A DNA stretch of 64,000 nt, taken from contig NZ_BAABJW010000002.1 in NCBI RefSeq assembly GCF_039543505.1, positions 845,106 to 909,105 of the forward strand. Direction: 5' to 3'. The translations under genes were made by a program, and so were the position numbers. Below the pieces are notes generated by a model. That model made no database searches. It was given only the letters and a program-made list of their open reading frames with translations, and was not told the DNA's origin. This document shows, piece after piece, positions 44,403-52,634 of the stretch. The stretch's first letter is position 1. Each line of letters starts with the position of its first letter. Origin of the DNA: Litoribaculum gwangyangense. GTDB taxonomy: Bacteria; Bacteroidota; Bacteroidia; Flavobacteriales; Flavobacteriaceae.

Positions 44403-46295
44403 CTATTTACGCTTTTGTTGCGCTTGTTTTTGCTTTTCAGCTTGTTCCATCATTTCAGCCATTTTTTGTTGGAAACGATTCTGCTTTTTAGGTTTCTTTT
44501 TATTCTCTTGAATTTGAGCATGAATCTTGTCTTCATCAAGAATATAATTCTTAATGACCAAGATAATTCCTATACTGATTAAGTTTGAAATGAAATAGTA
44601 TAAACTCAAGCCAGAGGCATAGTTATTAAAGAAAAACAGCATCATGATGGGTGAAAAATACATCATATACTTCATCATTTTTGCCATATCTGGCATGCCT
44701 TCCTGTTGTGGTGCCGTTTGCATGTTTTGCCCCGTTGTTAAACGCATGTAAAAGAAAATAGCTATAGAAGCCAATATCGGGAATAAACTCACATGATTTC
44801 CATAAAATGGAATATTGAAAGGTAAGTTAGCAATAACATCATAGGATGATAAATCGTCTGCCCAAAGGAAACTTTTTTGTCTTAAATCGAAAGCTGAAGG
44901 GAAAAACTGAAACAACGCATAAAATACTGGAAGCTGAATTAACGCTGGCAAACAACCTGCCATAGGGCTTGCCCCTGCTTTGGTTTGTAACGCCATAGTT
45001 TCTTGTTGTGCTTTCATTTTGTTGTTTTTGTACTTCTCGCGAATTTCATCCAATTCTGGCTTTAAAATTTTCATTTTAGCCTGAGATAAAAACTGCTTGT
45101 ACTGCACAAAAGACAATAATATTTTCACCAAAATGGTCATAACCACAATGGCTATTCCGTAAGGCATAAAACCTCCTAAAAAGCCAAACAATGGCATGAA
45201 AACATAGCGATTTATCCAACCGAAAATACCCCAACCAAAGGGCACAATTTCATCTAAATTTCTATTGTAGGTGTTTAAAACTTTAAAATCACTAGGGCCA
45301 AAATACCAATCCAAATTTTCATTGAATTCACCGCCCTGTAATTCCAAAGGAATTTTTGATGTAAATTGTTTTGTATAAACAGTATCTATGGCCTCATCAT
45401 CAACCAAATTTTCAGCTTTTATTTTAGCTGTTTTAAAAGGTTTATCCGTTAACAAAACAGATGTAAAGAAATGCTGTTTATAACCAATCCAAGTCACGTC
45501 TTCCAAGTCTTCCTCGGTATCCCCCATACCCGTATAATCATCTTTTCCATCTTCATACTCGTAATGGATATCGGTATATCTGTTTTCATATGAGATACTT
45601 TTTGCATGACGATACCCTTTTAAATCCCAGTCCAGATTTATGGCTTGAGAACTATTGATCACATCATTTAAACCTTGGGAACGAATGGAGAAATCCATCA
45701 TATAGTCGTTATCCTTAATTTCATAACGGTATTCCAAAAATTTACTTTCTGAAACCTTCAGTTTCATAGAAACTACAGTGACATTCCCGTTTTTAGTTAC
45801 GGTTGGTGAAAACGGTAAATCTTTGGTGTTTAGAATTCTACTATCCGTTGTTCCAAAATTGATATTGAAAAGGGTGTTGTTATCCTTTATTAAATAGATA
45901 GGAAGTGAATCAAAATCTACAAACTTTTTTAATTTAACCTCCGAAAGATACCCTCCTTTATTACTAAATTTTAGGGCTAACAAATCGCTTTCAACAATGG
46001 TTTCTTCATCAGAACTATTTAAAGCGGCGTATGCAAAAGCGCCAAGTTTATTTTGTAATTTGATTTGTTCTAAAGAATCTAAATCGCTTCCAATATTGTA
46101 ATCTTGGGCAGTAGTGACTTTAATCTGCTCTAATTCTTTGGCTTTTTTATCTGCTTCAACCTGTTCTTGTTTGGCTTTTTCCTGGGCTTCAAGTTCTTCA
46201 GGTGTAGGCTGATTTTGCCAAAGCATGTACATTAAAATTCCGAATATGAGCACAAAACCAATTATCGAATTAATGTCTAATTTTTTTTCTTCCAT
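44403..46295 (-). CDS. yidC: membrane protein insertase YidC
   Basis: YidC inserts and folds inner-membrane proteins with or without the Sec translocon. The 630-aa protein has an N-terminal helix (SIIGFVLIFGILMYMLW), a large periplasmic beta-sandwich domain to about residue 360, and the core of five helices with GIAIVVMTILVKILLSFVQYKQF carrying the functional Arg/Lys groove residues. The C-terminal tail is lysine/glutamine rich, as in ribosome-binding YidC. It follows pyrG with a palindromic repeat between them. Length is typical of Bacteroidota. Confidence 0.96.
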   Translation of the reverse strand: MEEKKLDINSIIGFVLIFGILMYMLWQNQPTPEELEAQEKAKQEQVEADKKAKELEQIKVTTAQDYNIGSDLDSLEQIKLQNKLGAFAYAALNSSDEETIVESDLLALKFSNKGGYLSEVKLKKFVDFDSLPIYLIKDNNTLFNINFGTTDSRILNTKDLPFSPTVTKNGNVTVVSMKLKVSESKFLEYRYEIKDNDYMMDFSIRSQGLNDVINSSQAINLDWDLKGYRHAKSISYENRYTDIHYEYEDGKDDYTGMGDTEEDLEDVTWIGYKQHFFTSVLLTDKPFKTAKIKAENLVDDEAIDTVYTKQFTSKIPLELQGGEFNENLDWYFGPSDFKVLNTYNRNLDEIVPFGWGIFGWINRYVFMPLFGFLGGFMPYGIAIVVMTILVKILLSFVQYKQFLSQAKMKILKPELDEIREKYKNNKMKAQQETMALQTKAGASPMAGCLPALIQLPVFYALFQFFPSAFDLRQKSFLWADDLSSYDVIANLPFNIPFYGNHVSLFPILASIAIFFYMRLTTGQNMQTAPQQEGMPDMAKMMKYMMYFSPIMMLFFFNNYASGLSLYYFISNLISIGIILVIKNYILDEDKIHAQIQENKKKPKKQNRFQQKMAEMMEQAEKQKQAQQKRK

Positions 46296-46321
46296 GTATT
46301 CTTTCCGTATAAATTAAAAAG

Positions 46322-46342
46322 ATTCCTGCATAAAGCAGGAAT
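46322..46342. repeat. degenerate copy of the ATTCCTGC palindrome between pyrG and yidC
   Basis: ATTCCTGC (46322-46329), loop ATAAA, GCAGGAAT (46335-46342). The arms are perfect but the GAC/CCAC flanks seen in the other copies have decayed. Located in the 75-bp gap of the pyrG-yidC unit, it could form a hairpin in the mRNA. Confidence 0.75.
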
Positions 46343-46370
46343 TATGATTGTTTATCAAAAAACTATCCAC

Positions 46371-48014
46371 TTATTTATTTTGTGCCATGTTGACACTTTT
46401 ATTCTTTTTTTTAAAATTATAGGCCGCTTTTACAAAGGCCACAAACAAAGGATGAGGTTTTGCTACTGTACTACTATATTCTGGATGATACTGAACACCA
46501 ATAAACCATGGATGGTTGGGCAACTCAATAATTTCAACCAAACCGGTATCAGGGTTCAAACCTGAAGCGACCATACCTGCAGCTTCCATCTTAGCCTTAT
46601 ATTTACCATTAAATTCATAACGGTGTCTATGTCTTTCTTTAATGCTTTCTGCCTTATATATATTTCTAACTAAGCTACCCATTTTTAAGTCACAAGCCCA
46701 GGCACCTAATCTCATGGTTCCTCCTTTTTTGGTAATATTTTTTTGATCTTCCATCAAATCTATTACAGGGTTTTTGGTATGAGGATTCATTTCAGTAGAA
46801 TCTGCATCTTTAATACCCAAAACATTTCGAGCAAATTCTATAACTGCCATTTGCATACCCAGACATATACCAAAAAAAGGTATGTTATTTTCTCGTACAT
46901 ATTTTACAGCATCAATTTTACCCTCTATACCTCGTTCTCCAAAACCAGGGGCAACCAAAATCCCATCTAAATGGGATAATTTTAGTTTAATGTTATCACT
47001 GTTTAAATATTCTGAATGTATGGATTCTATATTGACCCTTACCTCATTTTCAGCCCCAGCATGAATAAAAGCTTCTAAAATAGATTTGTAAGAATCTTGC
47101 AATTCTACATATTTACCGACCAAACCAATATTTATTTCAGAAATTGGATTTTTATGACGCTTTAAAAACTGGTTCCAACGCTCAATATCAGGTTTTGAAC
47201 TTTTAAGATTTAACTTTTTAAGTACGACTTTATCTAAACCTTCTTCAAGCATTAAATTTGGAACATCATAAATAGTTGAAGCATCGATAGATTGAATTAC
47301 GGCTTCTTCCCTTACGTTACAAAATAAGGCTAATTTTTTCTTTAGTTCTATGGGTAAATGATGTTCGGTTCTACAAACCAAAATATCGGCTTGCACTCCG
47401 CTTTCCATAAGCGTTTTAACACTATGCTGGGTAGGCTTAGTTTTTAATTCACCAGCAGCAGAAAGGTAAGGTACTAATGTTAAGTGAATAACGATACCAT
47501 TATTTTCTCCCAAATCCCAACGTAATTGTCGCACTGCTTCAATATAAGGTAATGATTCTATATCCCCAACGGTACCTCCTATTTCGGTTATCACAATGTC
47601 ATAGTCACCAGATTTTCCTAAAATTTGAACACGTTCTTTAATTTCATCTGTAATATGTGGCACAACTTGTACGGTTTTACCAAGAAACTCTCCTCGTCGT
47701 TCCTTATCAATGACGCTTTGGTAAATACGGCCTGTAGTAACATTATTAGCTTGACTGGTTGGTACATTCAAAAAACGCTCGTAATGCCCTAAATCCAAAT
47801 CCGTTTCAGCACCATCTTCAGTAACATAACATTCTCCGTGTTCATAAGGATTTAATGTTCCTGGATCTACATTAATATAGGGGTCTAATTTTTGAATGGT
47901 AACTCTGTAACCTTGGGCTTGTAATAATTTTGCTAAAGATGCAGCTATAATTCCTTTACCTAGGGATGAGGTCACACCTCCGGTTACAAATATGTATTTT
48001 GCTTTAGTTGTCAT
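46371..48014 (-). CDS. pyrG: CTP synthase
   Basis: CTP synthase makes CTP from UTP, ATP and glutamine. The 547-aa protein has the N-terminal synthetase domain with GVTSSLGKG (13-21) and DPYINVDPGTLNP, and a C-terminal class I glutamine amidotransferase domain with FFGICLGMQMA (nucleophile Cys) and QYHPEYSS near the C-terminus (catalytic His and Glu). Length is standard. Two overlapping -7-like boxes (48035-48050) lie 20-35 nt upstream. It lies upstream of yidC. Confidence 0.97.
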   Translation of the reverse strand: MTTKAKYIFVTGGVTSSLGKGIIAASLAKLLQAQGYRVTIQKLDPYINVDPGTLNPYEHGECYVTEDGAETDLDLGHYERFLNVPTSQANNVTTGRIYQSVIDKERRGEFLGKTVQVVPHITDEIKERVQILGKSGDYDIVITEIGGTVGDIESLPYIEAVRQLRWDLGENNGIVIHLTLVPYLSAAGELKTKPTQHSVKTLMESGVQADILVCRTEHHLPIELKKKLALFCNVREEAVIQSIDASTIYDVPNLMLEEGLDKVVLKKLNLKSSKPDIERWNQFLKRHKNPISEINIGLVGKYVELQDSYKSILEAFIHAGAENEVRVNIESIHSEYLNSDNIKLKLSHLDGILVAPGFGERGIEGKIDAVKYVRENNIPFFGICLGMQMAVIEFARNVLGIKDADSTEMNPHTKNPVIDLMEDQKNITKKGGTMRLGAWACDLKMGSLVRNIYKAESIKERHRHRYEFNGKYKAKMEAAGMVASGLNPDTGLVEIIELPNHPWFIGVQYHPEYSSTVAKPHPLFVAFVKAAYNFKKKNKSVNMAQNK

Positions 48015-48034
48015 GTTGCGCTTATAAACGCAGG

Positions 48035-48050
48035 CAAATTTACAAAATTA
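48035..48050 (-). promoter_or_regulatory. tandem -7 boxes upstream of pyrG
   Basis: Two consecutive TAnnTTTG matches on the minus strand, TAAATTTG (48035-48042) and TAATTTTG (48043-48050), about 20-35 nt upstream of the pyrG ATG. This could give two alternative start sites. No clear -33 element was identified. Confidence 0.4.
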
Positions 48051-48172
48051 AAATAGTTATTAACGAATTGTTTAAGTTATTTAAGAAGGAGTTTTTAACA
48101 GTTTAAAAATGATTTTAATTTGGGCTTCAAATACCTTATTTTCGTAGAAACTGCTCAGTCAAATAAAAAAAG

Positions 48173-50569
48173 ATGAAACTCTTAAACTTTTCCTTTACAT
48201 TATTATTGATAACTTTTTTTAATTGTGGCAAAGATATAAATCAAACTTTTGTTGAATTATCTGAAAACTCACCGAGCATAAATGGAAAAACGGAATACCT
48301 TGAATCACCATACGTTACAGCTGGAAATAGAGTCTATATGGTGGGTCATCAAGATGGTAGTTTTCCTGATTTAGGTTGGCATATTAAAGGAGAAATGGGT
48401 GGGATTTGGAATCATCCTATAAAACTTATGGATGGTTTTGATATAGAAGTTTTTGATGCCTTGGATACCTTAAAACTAAATAGTGCTGAAAGTTTTGTCA
48501 ATTATCCATTCGCCAACAAGCATAATTTTATATGGAAAGAAAAAGATATAGAAATAGAGCGTTGGCAATTTGTACCAGATGATAAACAAGGTATTGTAAT
48601 CCAACTCATTTTTAAAAATCTTGGAGGAGAAAAACGCATGAAAGTTAAATATACTGGATTGACGGATTTAAGACCAACCTGGTTGGGTGAACGAACTAAT
48701 ATGTTTGATGGTAAAGACATGGCTGAGTTTGACAAAACCCAAAACATATGGACTATTAAAGACAGTTTAAACCTTTGGTTTAACATATTTGGGTCTCAAT
48801 TAGAATTTGATAATCAATCGATACCATCAGAAAATAAAACCATCAATAATACCACTTCTAATAGCATTGAAGATATTATTTTTCTTAATTCTGGAGAATC
48901 CCATATTATTAATTATGTAATTGCTGGCTCTTATATTTCCGAAAGTGATGCTCTAAATACTTTTAACGATATTAAAAATAGCATCAATCAAGATTTTAAT
49001 TCCAAAAAAGAGCGTTACGAATCATTGGCTGAAAAATCAAAACTCACAATTCCAGATAAAAATATAGAACAAGCATTTGAATGGTTAAAATATAATTGTG
49101 ATTGGCTCATTAGAACGGTGCCCTCGATAGGTACAGGTATTACTGCCGGAATCCCTGACTACCCATGGTGGTTTGGAGTGGATAGTGAATATGCATTAAA
49201 AGGTTATATGGCCATTGGACAAAAAGAAGTAGTTTACAGTACCATCAAATTATTAGATAGTGTATCTCATGCTATCAATGCAAACGGTAAGATCATTCAT
49301 GAAATGTCCAGTAACGGTGCTGTTTTTAACACTGGTAATATCAATGAAACACCACAGTTTGTCTCTTTAATTTGGGAAATATATAAATGGAATGGCGATA
49401 AATTGTTTTTAAAAGAATACTATCCTACCATTAAAAAAGGTTTAGATTGGTTGTTAAAAGAAAATGATGATAACAAAAATTTGTTCCCAGATGGTTTCGG
49501 AATGATGGAAATTCATGGAATGGATTCTGAAATGATTGATGTTGCGGTTTATACACAACGTGCTTTTGATGATGCCTCCAAAATTGCTTTAGAACTCAAT
49601 GATGTTAAACTTTCTAAATATTATGCAAGTTTGGCAAATGAAATAAAAACTAAAATCAATACTGAATTTTGGAATAAAGAATTCCATTCCTATGCGGATT
49701 TTATTGGCACTGATGAAGAGGCTTTAAAACTTATTGATGATGCTATTATAAGGGCAGACACCTTAAATAAACCTTGGGCTGTTGAAGAATTAAAAAAAAC
49801 AAAGTCTAAAATATTATCAAATCCAAGTCCAGAATTAAAACCATTTGTTTTGCATCATAATTGGGTTGTGAACACACCCATGGAAATGGGAATTGCAGAT
49901 GCTGATAAAGCTAAAAAAGCCTTGAAAACCGCTGAAAATTTTGTAAATCCGTTTGGTGTTTTTGTCACAGGCATTGATAGAGATAAAAGTGCAGGAATTG
50001 AAGAAGGCTCTTTTAAAGGAAGCAAGCAGTTTTCATATACAGGAGCCGTTATGACGCTGCCCACAAGTGTTTTAATAATTGCTGAAAACAATTACGGAAA
50101 TCCAGATAAAGCGCTTGATTACATGAAACGCATGACTAAAAGTTTTAGTTATGCTTTCCCAGGAAGCATGTATGAAGTGTCTCCTGACTACGGAATGATA
50201 ACACAAGCATGGAATATATATGGGTATGCGATTCCAATAATTCAGCAGTTCTTTGGCATCAATCCTATGGCATCTCAGCAAAAAGTTACTATAAACCCTC
50301 AAATGCCAAATAGTTGGAACAACGCTTCGCTTGAAAATATCGAAATTGCCGATAATAATATATCGGTGTTTTTTAATAAAAACAATAAAAACCTTAAGTT
50401 AAAAGTTCTACAAACGAGTAATAATTGGACTTTGGAAATTAAGTTTAATAAAGCGGACTACATAACGTACGAAATTGTTAATAAAGAAAATGTAAAAATA
50501 ATTGAAGATGAAAAGTTTTTTATTTTAAAAACGCAACAAAAAGATATAGAAATTATCTTCTATATATGA
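48173..50569 (+). CDS. lipoprotein with debranching-enzyme-like (alpha/alpha)6 glycosidase domain
   Basis: A 798-aa protein with a lipoprotein signal (LLLITFFNCG, Cys at 18). The N-terminal beta-sandwich region is followed by an (alpha/alpha)6 barrel resembling amylo-alpha-1,6-glucosidase C-terminal domains or related six-hairpin glycosidases (IPDYPWWFGVDSEYALKGYM, FPDGFGMMEI). Conserved acidic positions in WFGVDSEY and GIEEGSFKG are plausible catalytic residues. It probably degrades an alpha-glucan or oligosaccharide at the cell surface or periplasm. The next gene is trmD, without obvious relation; no SusC/SusD pair adjoins it. The substrate is not predictable. Confidence 0.82.
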   Translation: MKLLNFSFTLLLITFFNCGKDINQTFVELSENSPSINGKTEYLESPYVTAGNRVYMVGHQDGSFPDLGWHIKGEMGGIWNHPIKLMDGFDIEVFDALDTLKLNSAESFVNYPFANKHNFIWKEKDIEIERWQFVPDDKQGIVIQLIFKNLGGEKRMKVKYTGLTDLRPTWLGERTNMFDGKDMAEFDKTQNIWTIKDSLNLWFNIFGSQLEFDNQSIPSENKTINNTTSNSIEDIIFLNSGESHIINYVIAGSYISESDALNTFNDIKNSINQDFNSKKERYESLAEKSKLTIPDKNIEQAFEWLKYNCDWLIRTVPSIGTGITAGIPDYPWWFGVDSEYALKGYMAIGQKEVVYSTIKLLDSVSHAINANGKIIHEMSSNGAVFNTGNINETPQFVSLIWEIYKWNGDKLFLKEYYPTIKKGLDWLLKENDDNKNLFPDGFGMMEIHGMDSEMIDVAVYTQRAFDDASKIALELNDVKLSKYYASLANEIKTKINTEFWNKEFHSYADFIGTDEEALKLIDDAIIRADTLNKPWAVEELKKTKSKILSNPSPELKPFVLHHNWVVNTPMEMGIADADKAKKALKTAENFVNPFGVFVTGIDRDKSAGIEEGSFKGSKQFSYTGAVMTLPTSVLIIAENNYGNPDKALDYMKRMTKSFSYAFPGSMYEVSPDYGMITQAWNIYGYAIPIIQQFFGINPMASQQKVTINPQMPNSWNNASLENIEIADNNISVFFNKNNKNLKLKVLQTSNNWTLEIKFNKADYITYEIVNKENVKIIEDEKFFILKTQQKDIEIIFYI

Positions 50570-50607
50570 AGCAAATTATAAAAGTCTAAAAAGAAAAACA
50601 ATTAAAT

Positions 50608-50615
50608 TATCTTTG
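50608..50615 (+). promoter_or_regulatory. -7 box TATCTTTG upstream of trmD
   Basis: An exact TAnnTTTG match 18 nt upstream of the trmD ATG; no -33 TTTG at standard spacing. Confidence 0.55.
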
Positions 50616-50633
50616 TATCACATATTGTAGCTC

Positions 50634-51311
50634 ATGCGTATTGATATTATTACCGTTTTACCAGAATTACTTAAAAGTCCATTTGAAGCTTCTATCTTAA
50701 AACGTGCTATAGAGGCAGGCTTGGTAGAAGTACATTTACATAATTTAAGGGATTACACTTCTGATAATTACAAATCGGTTGATGATACGCAGTTTGGTGG
50801 AGGCGCAGGAATGGTCATGATGATTGAGCCCATTGATAAATGTATTTCAGCTTTAAAAGCTAAAAGAGATTATGATGAGGTTATTTATATGACACCCGAT
50901 GGCGAAACCCTAAAACAAGGTATAGCCAACCAACTCTCTTTAAAAGAAAATATCATCATTTTATGCGGCCATTATAAAGGTGTTGACCAACGTGTGAGGG
51001 ACCATTTTATAACTAGGGAAATATCCATTGGTGATTATGTATTATCGGGTGGAGAATTGGGCGCTGCCGTACTTTGTGATGCGGTTATAAGATTAATACC
51101 TGGCGTTTTAGGAAACGAAACCTCGGCCCTAACCGATTCATTTCAAGATAATTTACTAGCACCACCTATTTACACTAAACCCCGTGAGTATAAGGGCATG
51201 AAAGTACCAGAATTATTATTTAGTGGAAATTTACCAAAGATTGAAAAATGGCGCGAAGAACAAGCTTTCCAGAGAACTAAAGAACGCAGACCAGATTTGT
51301 TGGAAGATTAA
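50634..51311 (+). CDS. trmD: tRNA (guanine(37)-N1)-methyltransferase
   Basis: TrmD methylates G37 next to the anticodon and prevents frameshifting; it is essential. The 225-aa SPOUT-fold protein shows DDTQFGGGAGMVMMIEP, ILCGHYKGVDQRVRDHF, YVLSGGELGAAVLCDA and the C-terminal LLFSGNLPKIEKWREEQA typical of the family. Its product neighbour is L19, as in many bacteria, but a new -7 box precedes rplS. Length is slightly short but normal for the phylum. Confidence 0.97.
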   Translation: MRIDIITVLPELLKSPFEASILKRAIEAGLVEVHLHNLRDYTSDNYKSVDDTQFGGGAGMVMMIEPIDKCISALKAKRDYDEVIYMTPDGETLKQGIANQLSLKENIIILCGHYKGVDQRVRDHFITREISIGDYVLSGGELGAAVLCDAVIRLIPGVLGNETSALTDSFQDNLLAPPIYTKPREYKGMKVPELLFSGNLPKIEKWREEQAFQRTKERRPDLLED

Positions 51312-51326
51312 TTTTTTATTTTTAAA

Positions 51327-51361
51327 AACTTTTAGCTTTTAGCTTTTAACTTTTAACTTTT
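51327..51361. repeat. five-unit 7-bp tandem repeat upstream of the rplS promoter
   Basis: Five consecutive copies of A(A/G)CTTTT, in the order AACTTTT, AGCTTTT, AGCTTTT, AACTTTT, AACTTTT, end 4 bp before the rplS -7 box. In this position, loss or gain of a unit would alter promoter-flanking DNA by 7 bp. It may equally be simple AT-rich drift. Confidence 0.75.
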
Positions 51362-51365
51362 TAAT

Positions 51366-51373
51366 TATCTTTG
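51366..51373 (+). promoter_or_regulatory. -7 box TATCTTTG upstream of rplS
   Basis: An exact TAnnTTTG match giving a leader of about 68 nt to the rplS ATG at 51445. The -33 position falls within the 7-bp repeat array. Confidence 0.6.
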
Positions 51374-51376
51374 CAT

Positions 51377-51444
51377 CCAATTTCGGGTTAACCTCTGGCG
51401 AGAATCGTGAATGTTGTTCTGAATTAACAATTAAATTTAAAGAT
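51377..51444 (+). promoter_or_regulatory. rplS 5' leader with possible folded structure
   Basis: The leader is unusually long for this window, where many transcripts look leaderless. GTTAA (51387-51391) pairs with TTAAC (51424-51428), enclosing possible short stems CTC/GAG (51393-51395/51400-51402) and AGAA/TTCT (51401-51404/51417-51420; these two share a base). Ribosomal protein genes often have autoregulatory leaders; whether this one belongs to a described L19 leader class is unknown. Confidence 0.4.
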
Positions 51445-51795
51445 ATGGAATCTTTAGTAAAGTATATACAAGACGAATTTGTAGCAAAAAAGGATTTTCC
51501 AGATTTTAGTGCTGGAGATACTATTACCGTTTACTATGAAATTAGAGAGGGTGATAAAGTGCGTACTCAGTTTTTTAGAGGTGTAGTTATACAAAGAAAA
51601 GGTACTGGAACTTCTGAAACATTTACCATTAGAAAAATGTCGGGTACTGTTGGAGTAGAGCGTATTTTTCCTGTTAACTTGCCAGCATTGCAAAAAATTG
51701 AAATCAACAAGCGTGGTAAAGTTCGTAGAGCAAGAATTTACTACTTTAGAGGTCTTACTGGTAAAAAAGCAAGAATTAAAGAAAGTAGAAATTAA
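51445..51795 (+). CDS. rplS: 50S ribosomal protein L19
   Basis: A 116-aa protein located at the 30S-50S interface. It shows FSAGDTITVYYEIREGDK, FRGVVIQRKGTGTSETFTIR and the basic C-terminal region ending RGKVRRARIYYFRGLTGKKA. Length is normal. It follows trmD but with its own promoter box and leader, and a perfect terminator hairpin follows its stop. Confidence 0.98.
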   Translation: MESLVKYIQDEFVAKKDFPDFSAGDTITVYYEIREGDKVRTQFFRGVVIQRKGTGTSETFTIRKMSGTVGVERIFPVNLPALQKIEINKRGKVRRARIYYFRGLTGKKARIKESRN

Positions 51796-51820
51796 TAAAA
51801 GATACTGTTTAAACATGTTG

Positions 51821-51849
51821 AAAGCCTTGATAAAATCAAGGCTTTTTTT
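51821..51849 (+). terminator. intrinsic terminator after rplS
   Basis: AAAGCCTTGAT (51821-51831), loop AAA, ATCAAGGCTTT (51835-51845), then further T residues. It cleanly ends the rplS transcript, so the sequence beyond must have its own promoter to be transcribed. Confidence 0.9.
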
Positions 51850-51907
51850 ATTAACTATTGTTAATAACTATGGTTTATAAAAAGTTGATATCTAATACCT
51901 TAAAAAA

Positions 51908-51938
51908 TTTGCTTTTTAAAAATGTGATGCTATCTTAG
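51908..51938 (+). promoter_or_regulatory. best-matching Bacteroidota promoter in the window, driving the candidate RNA
   Basis: TTTG (51908-51911) and TATCTTAG (51931-51938) are separated by exactly 19 bp. This fits the -33/-7 arrangement of the primary sigma factor, with one mismatch in the -7 box (TTAG for TTTG). Among the -7 boxes inspected for a -33 TTTG, this is the only one with it at the standard spacing. Transcription would start near 51942. Confidence 0.6.
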
Positions 51939-51941
51939 CAA

Positions 51942-52440
51942 CAGAAATAATGACAATGCAAGTTGGTTTCGTTTCAACAACGAATTTACATTATATTCTA
52001 AATAAGGTAACGTTCTTTATAAAATTGTTTTTTGAGGTTATGTTGATGCACGTGTAGGCGTGACAAGCAGCAAACCATGACACTGCAAAAAGTAATGCAT
52101 GTGAAAGCAGGTATTAACTAGTGTAGTAAAAAGCTTGAAAGGCAACAGGAGTGAAAGCGAATGTTGAAAATAAAGCAATGCTATGAACACAATTGACGTG
52201 AAAACGAAGAGGTAGTTGGTAGCATCAAGAAAAACAATTAACAGAAGCATCATGTAATAAGTCAATACATTTTGAAAATTACAGAAGTGTTTCGTTGAAA
52301 TAACAGCATATAACTGAAATGGCTTGAATGAAAATTTTAAACCAATTTAGTTTAAATACTAAAATAAGTTATGTTATGTTATTTCAAAAAAGCCATGTCA
52401 ATAGCAGATTAAATTCTGTCTTGATATGGCTTTTGTTTTT
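51942..52440 (+). ncRNA. candidate structured non-coding RNA of about 500 nt between rplS and icd
   Basis: Between the rplS terminator and icd lie 839 bp without a convincing gene. The segment starts at a good promoter and ends at a strong intrinsic terminator. It is noticeably richer in G than nearby spacers and purine-biased on the plus strand. The 3' domain can fold: 52297-52305 pairs with 52377-52385 (9 bp), 52310-52315 with 52367-52372 (6 bp), and 52346-52351 with 52358-52363. I see no match to RNase P RNA, tmRNA or SRP RNA signatures. A 35-codon plus-strand ORF (51950-52057) could be a leader peptide or chance. The RNA class is unknown to me. Confidence 0.6.
52388..52440 (+). terminator. 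terminator closing the candidate RNA
   Basis: AAAAGCCATGTCAA (52388-52401) pairs with TTGATATGGCTTTT (52421-52434) with a single G-U wobble. An inner CAGA/TCTG stem extends it, and a T-rich tract follows to 52440. No protein gene lies upstream that would need it. Confidence 0.85.
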
Positions 52441-52634
52441 ATGTGAATTTTCTTCTTTCTGGATTTTACGTTTCATGAGCTATTCAAAATCCCACATAAA
52501 TCGAATATAACGACGTATTTTCATCTATTTTGAGGGCATTATTAAAAGTCATTTTTTGTATATTCGCAACGCTTAAAACTAGACGGTTTATTATAATGCG
52601 TTTACAGCAAAGGATTTAATAAAAAATAACACTA
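52441..52634. other. AT-rich spacer before icd
   Basis: This 194-bp spacer separates the candidate RNA terminator from icd. It must hold the icd promoter, but I find no exact TAnnTTTG; a TTTTTTG at about 52552-52558 could be a -33 element. No gene or repeat was seen. Confidence 0.4.

Noticed and set aside
52038..52265. 75-codon minus-strand ORF in the rplS-icd spacer
   Set aside because: Low-complexity hydrophobic translation from a purine-rich RNA-like region read backwards; no plausible start context or domain.
52328..52510. 60-codon plus-strand ORF across the candidate RNA terminator
   Set aside because: It runs straight through a strong terminator hairpin and has no recognisable domain; probably chance.
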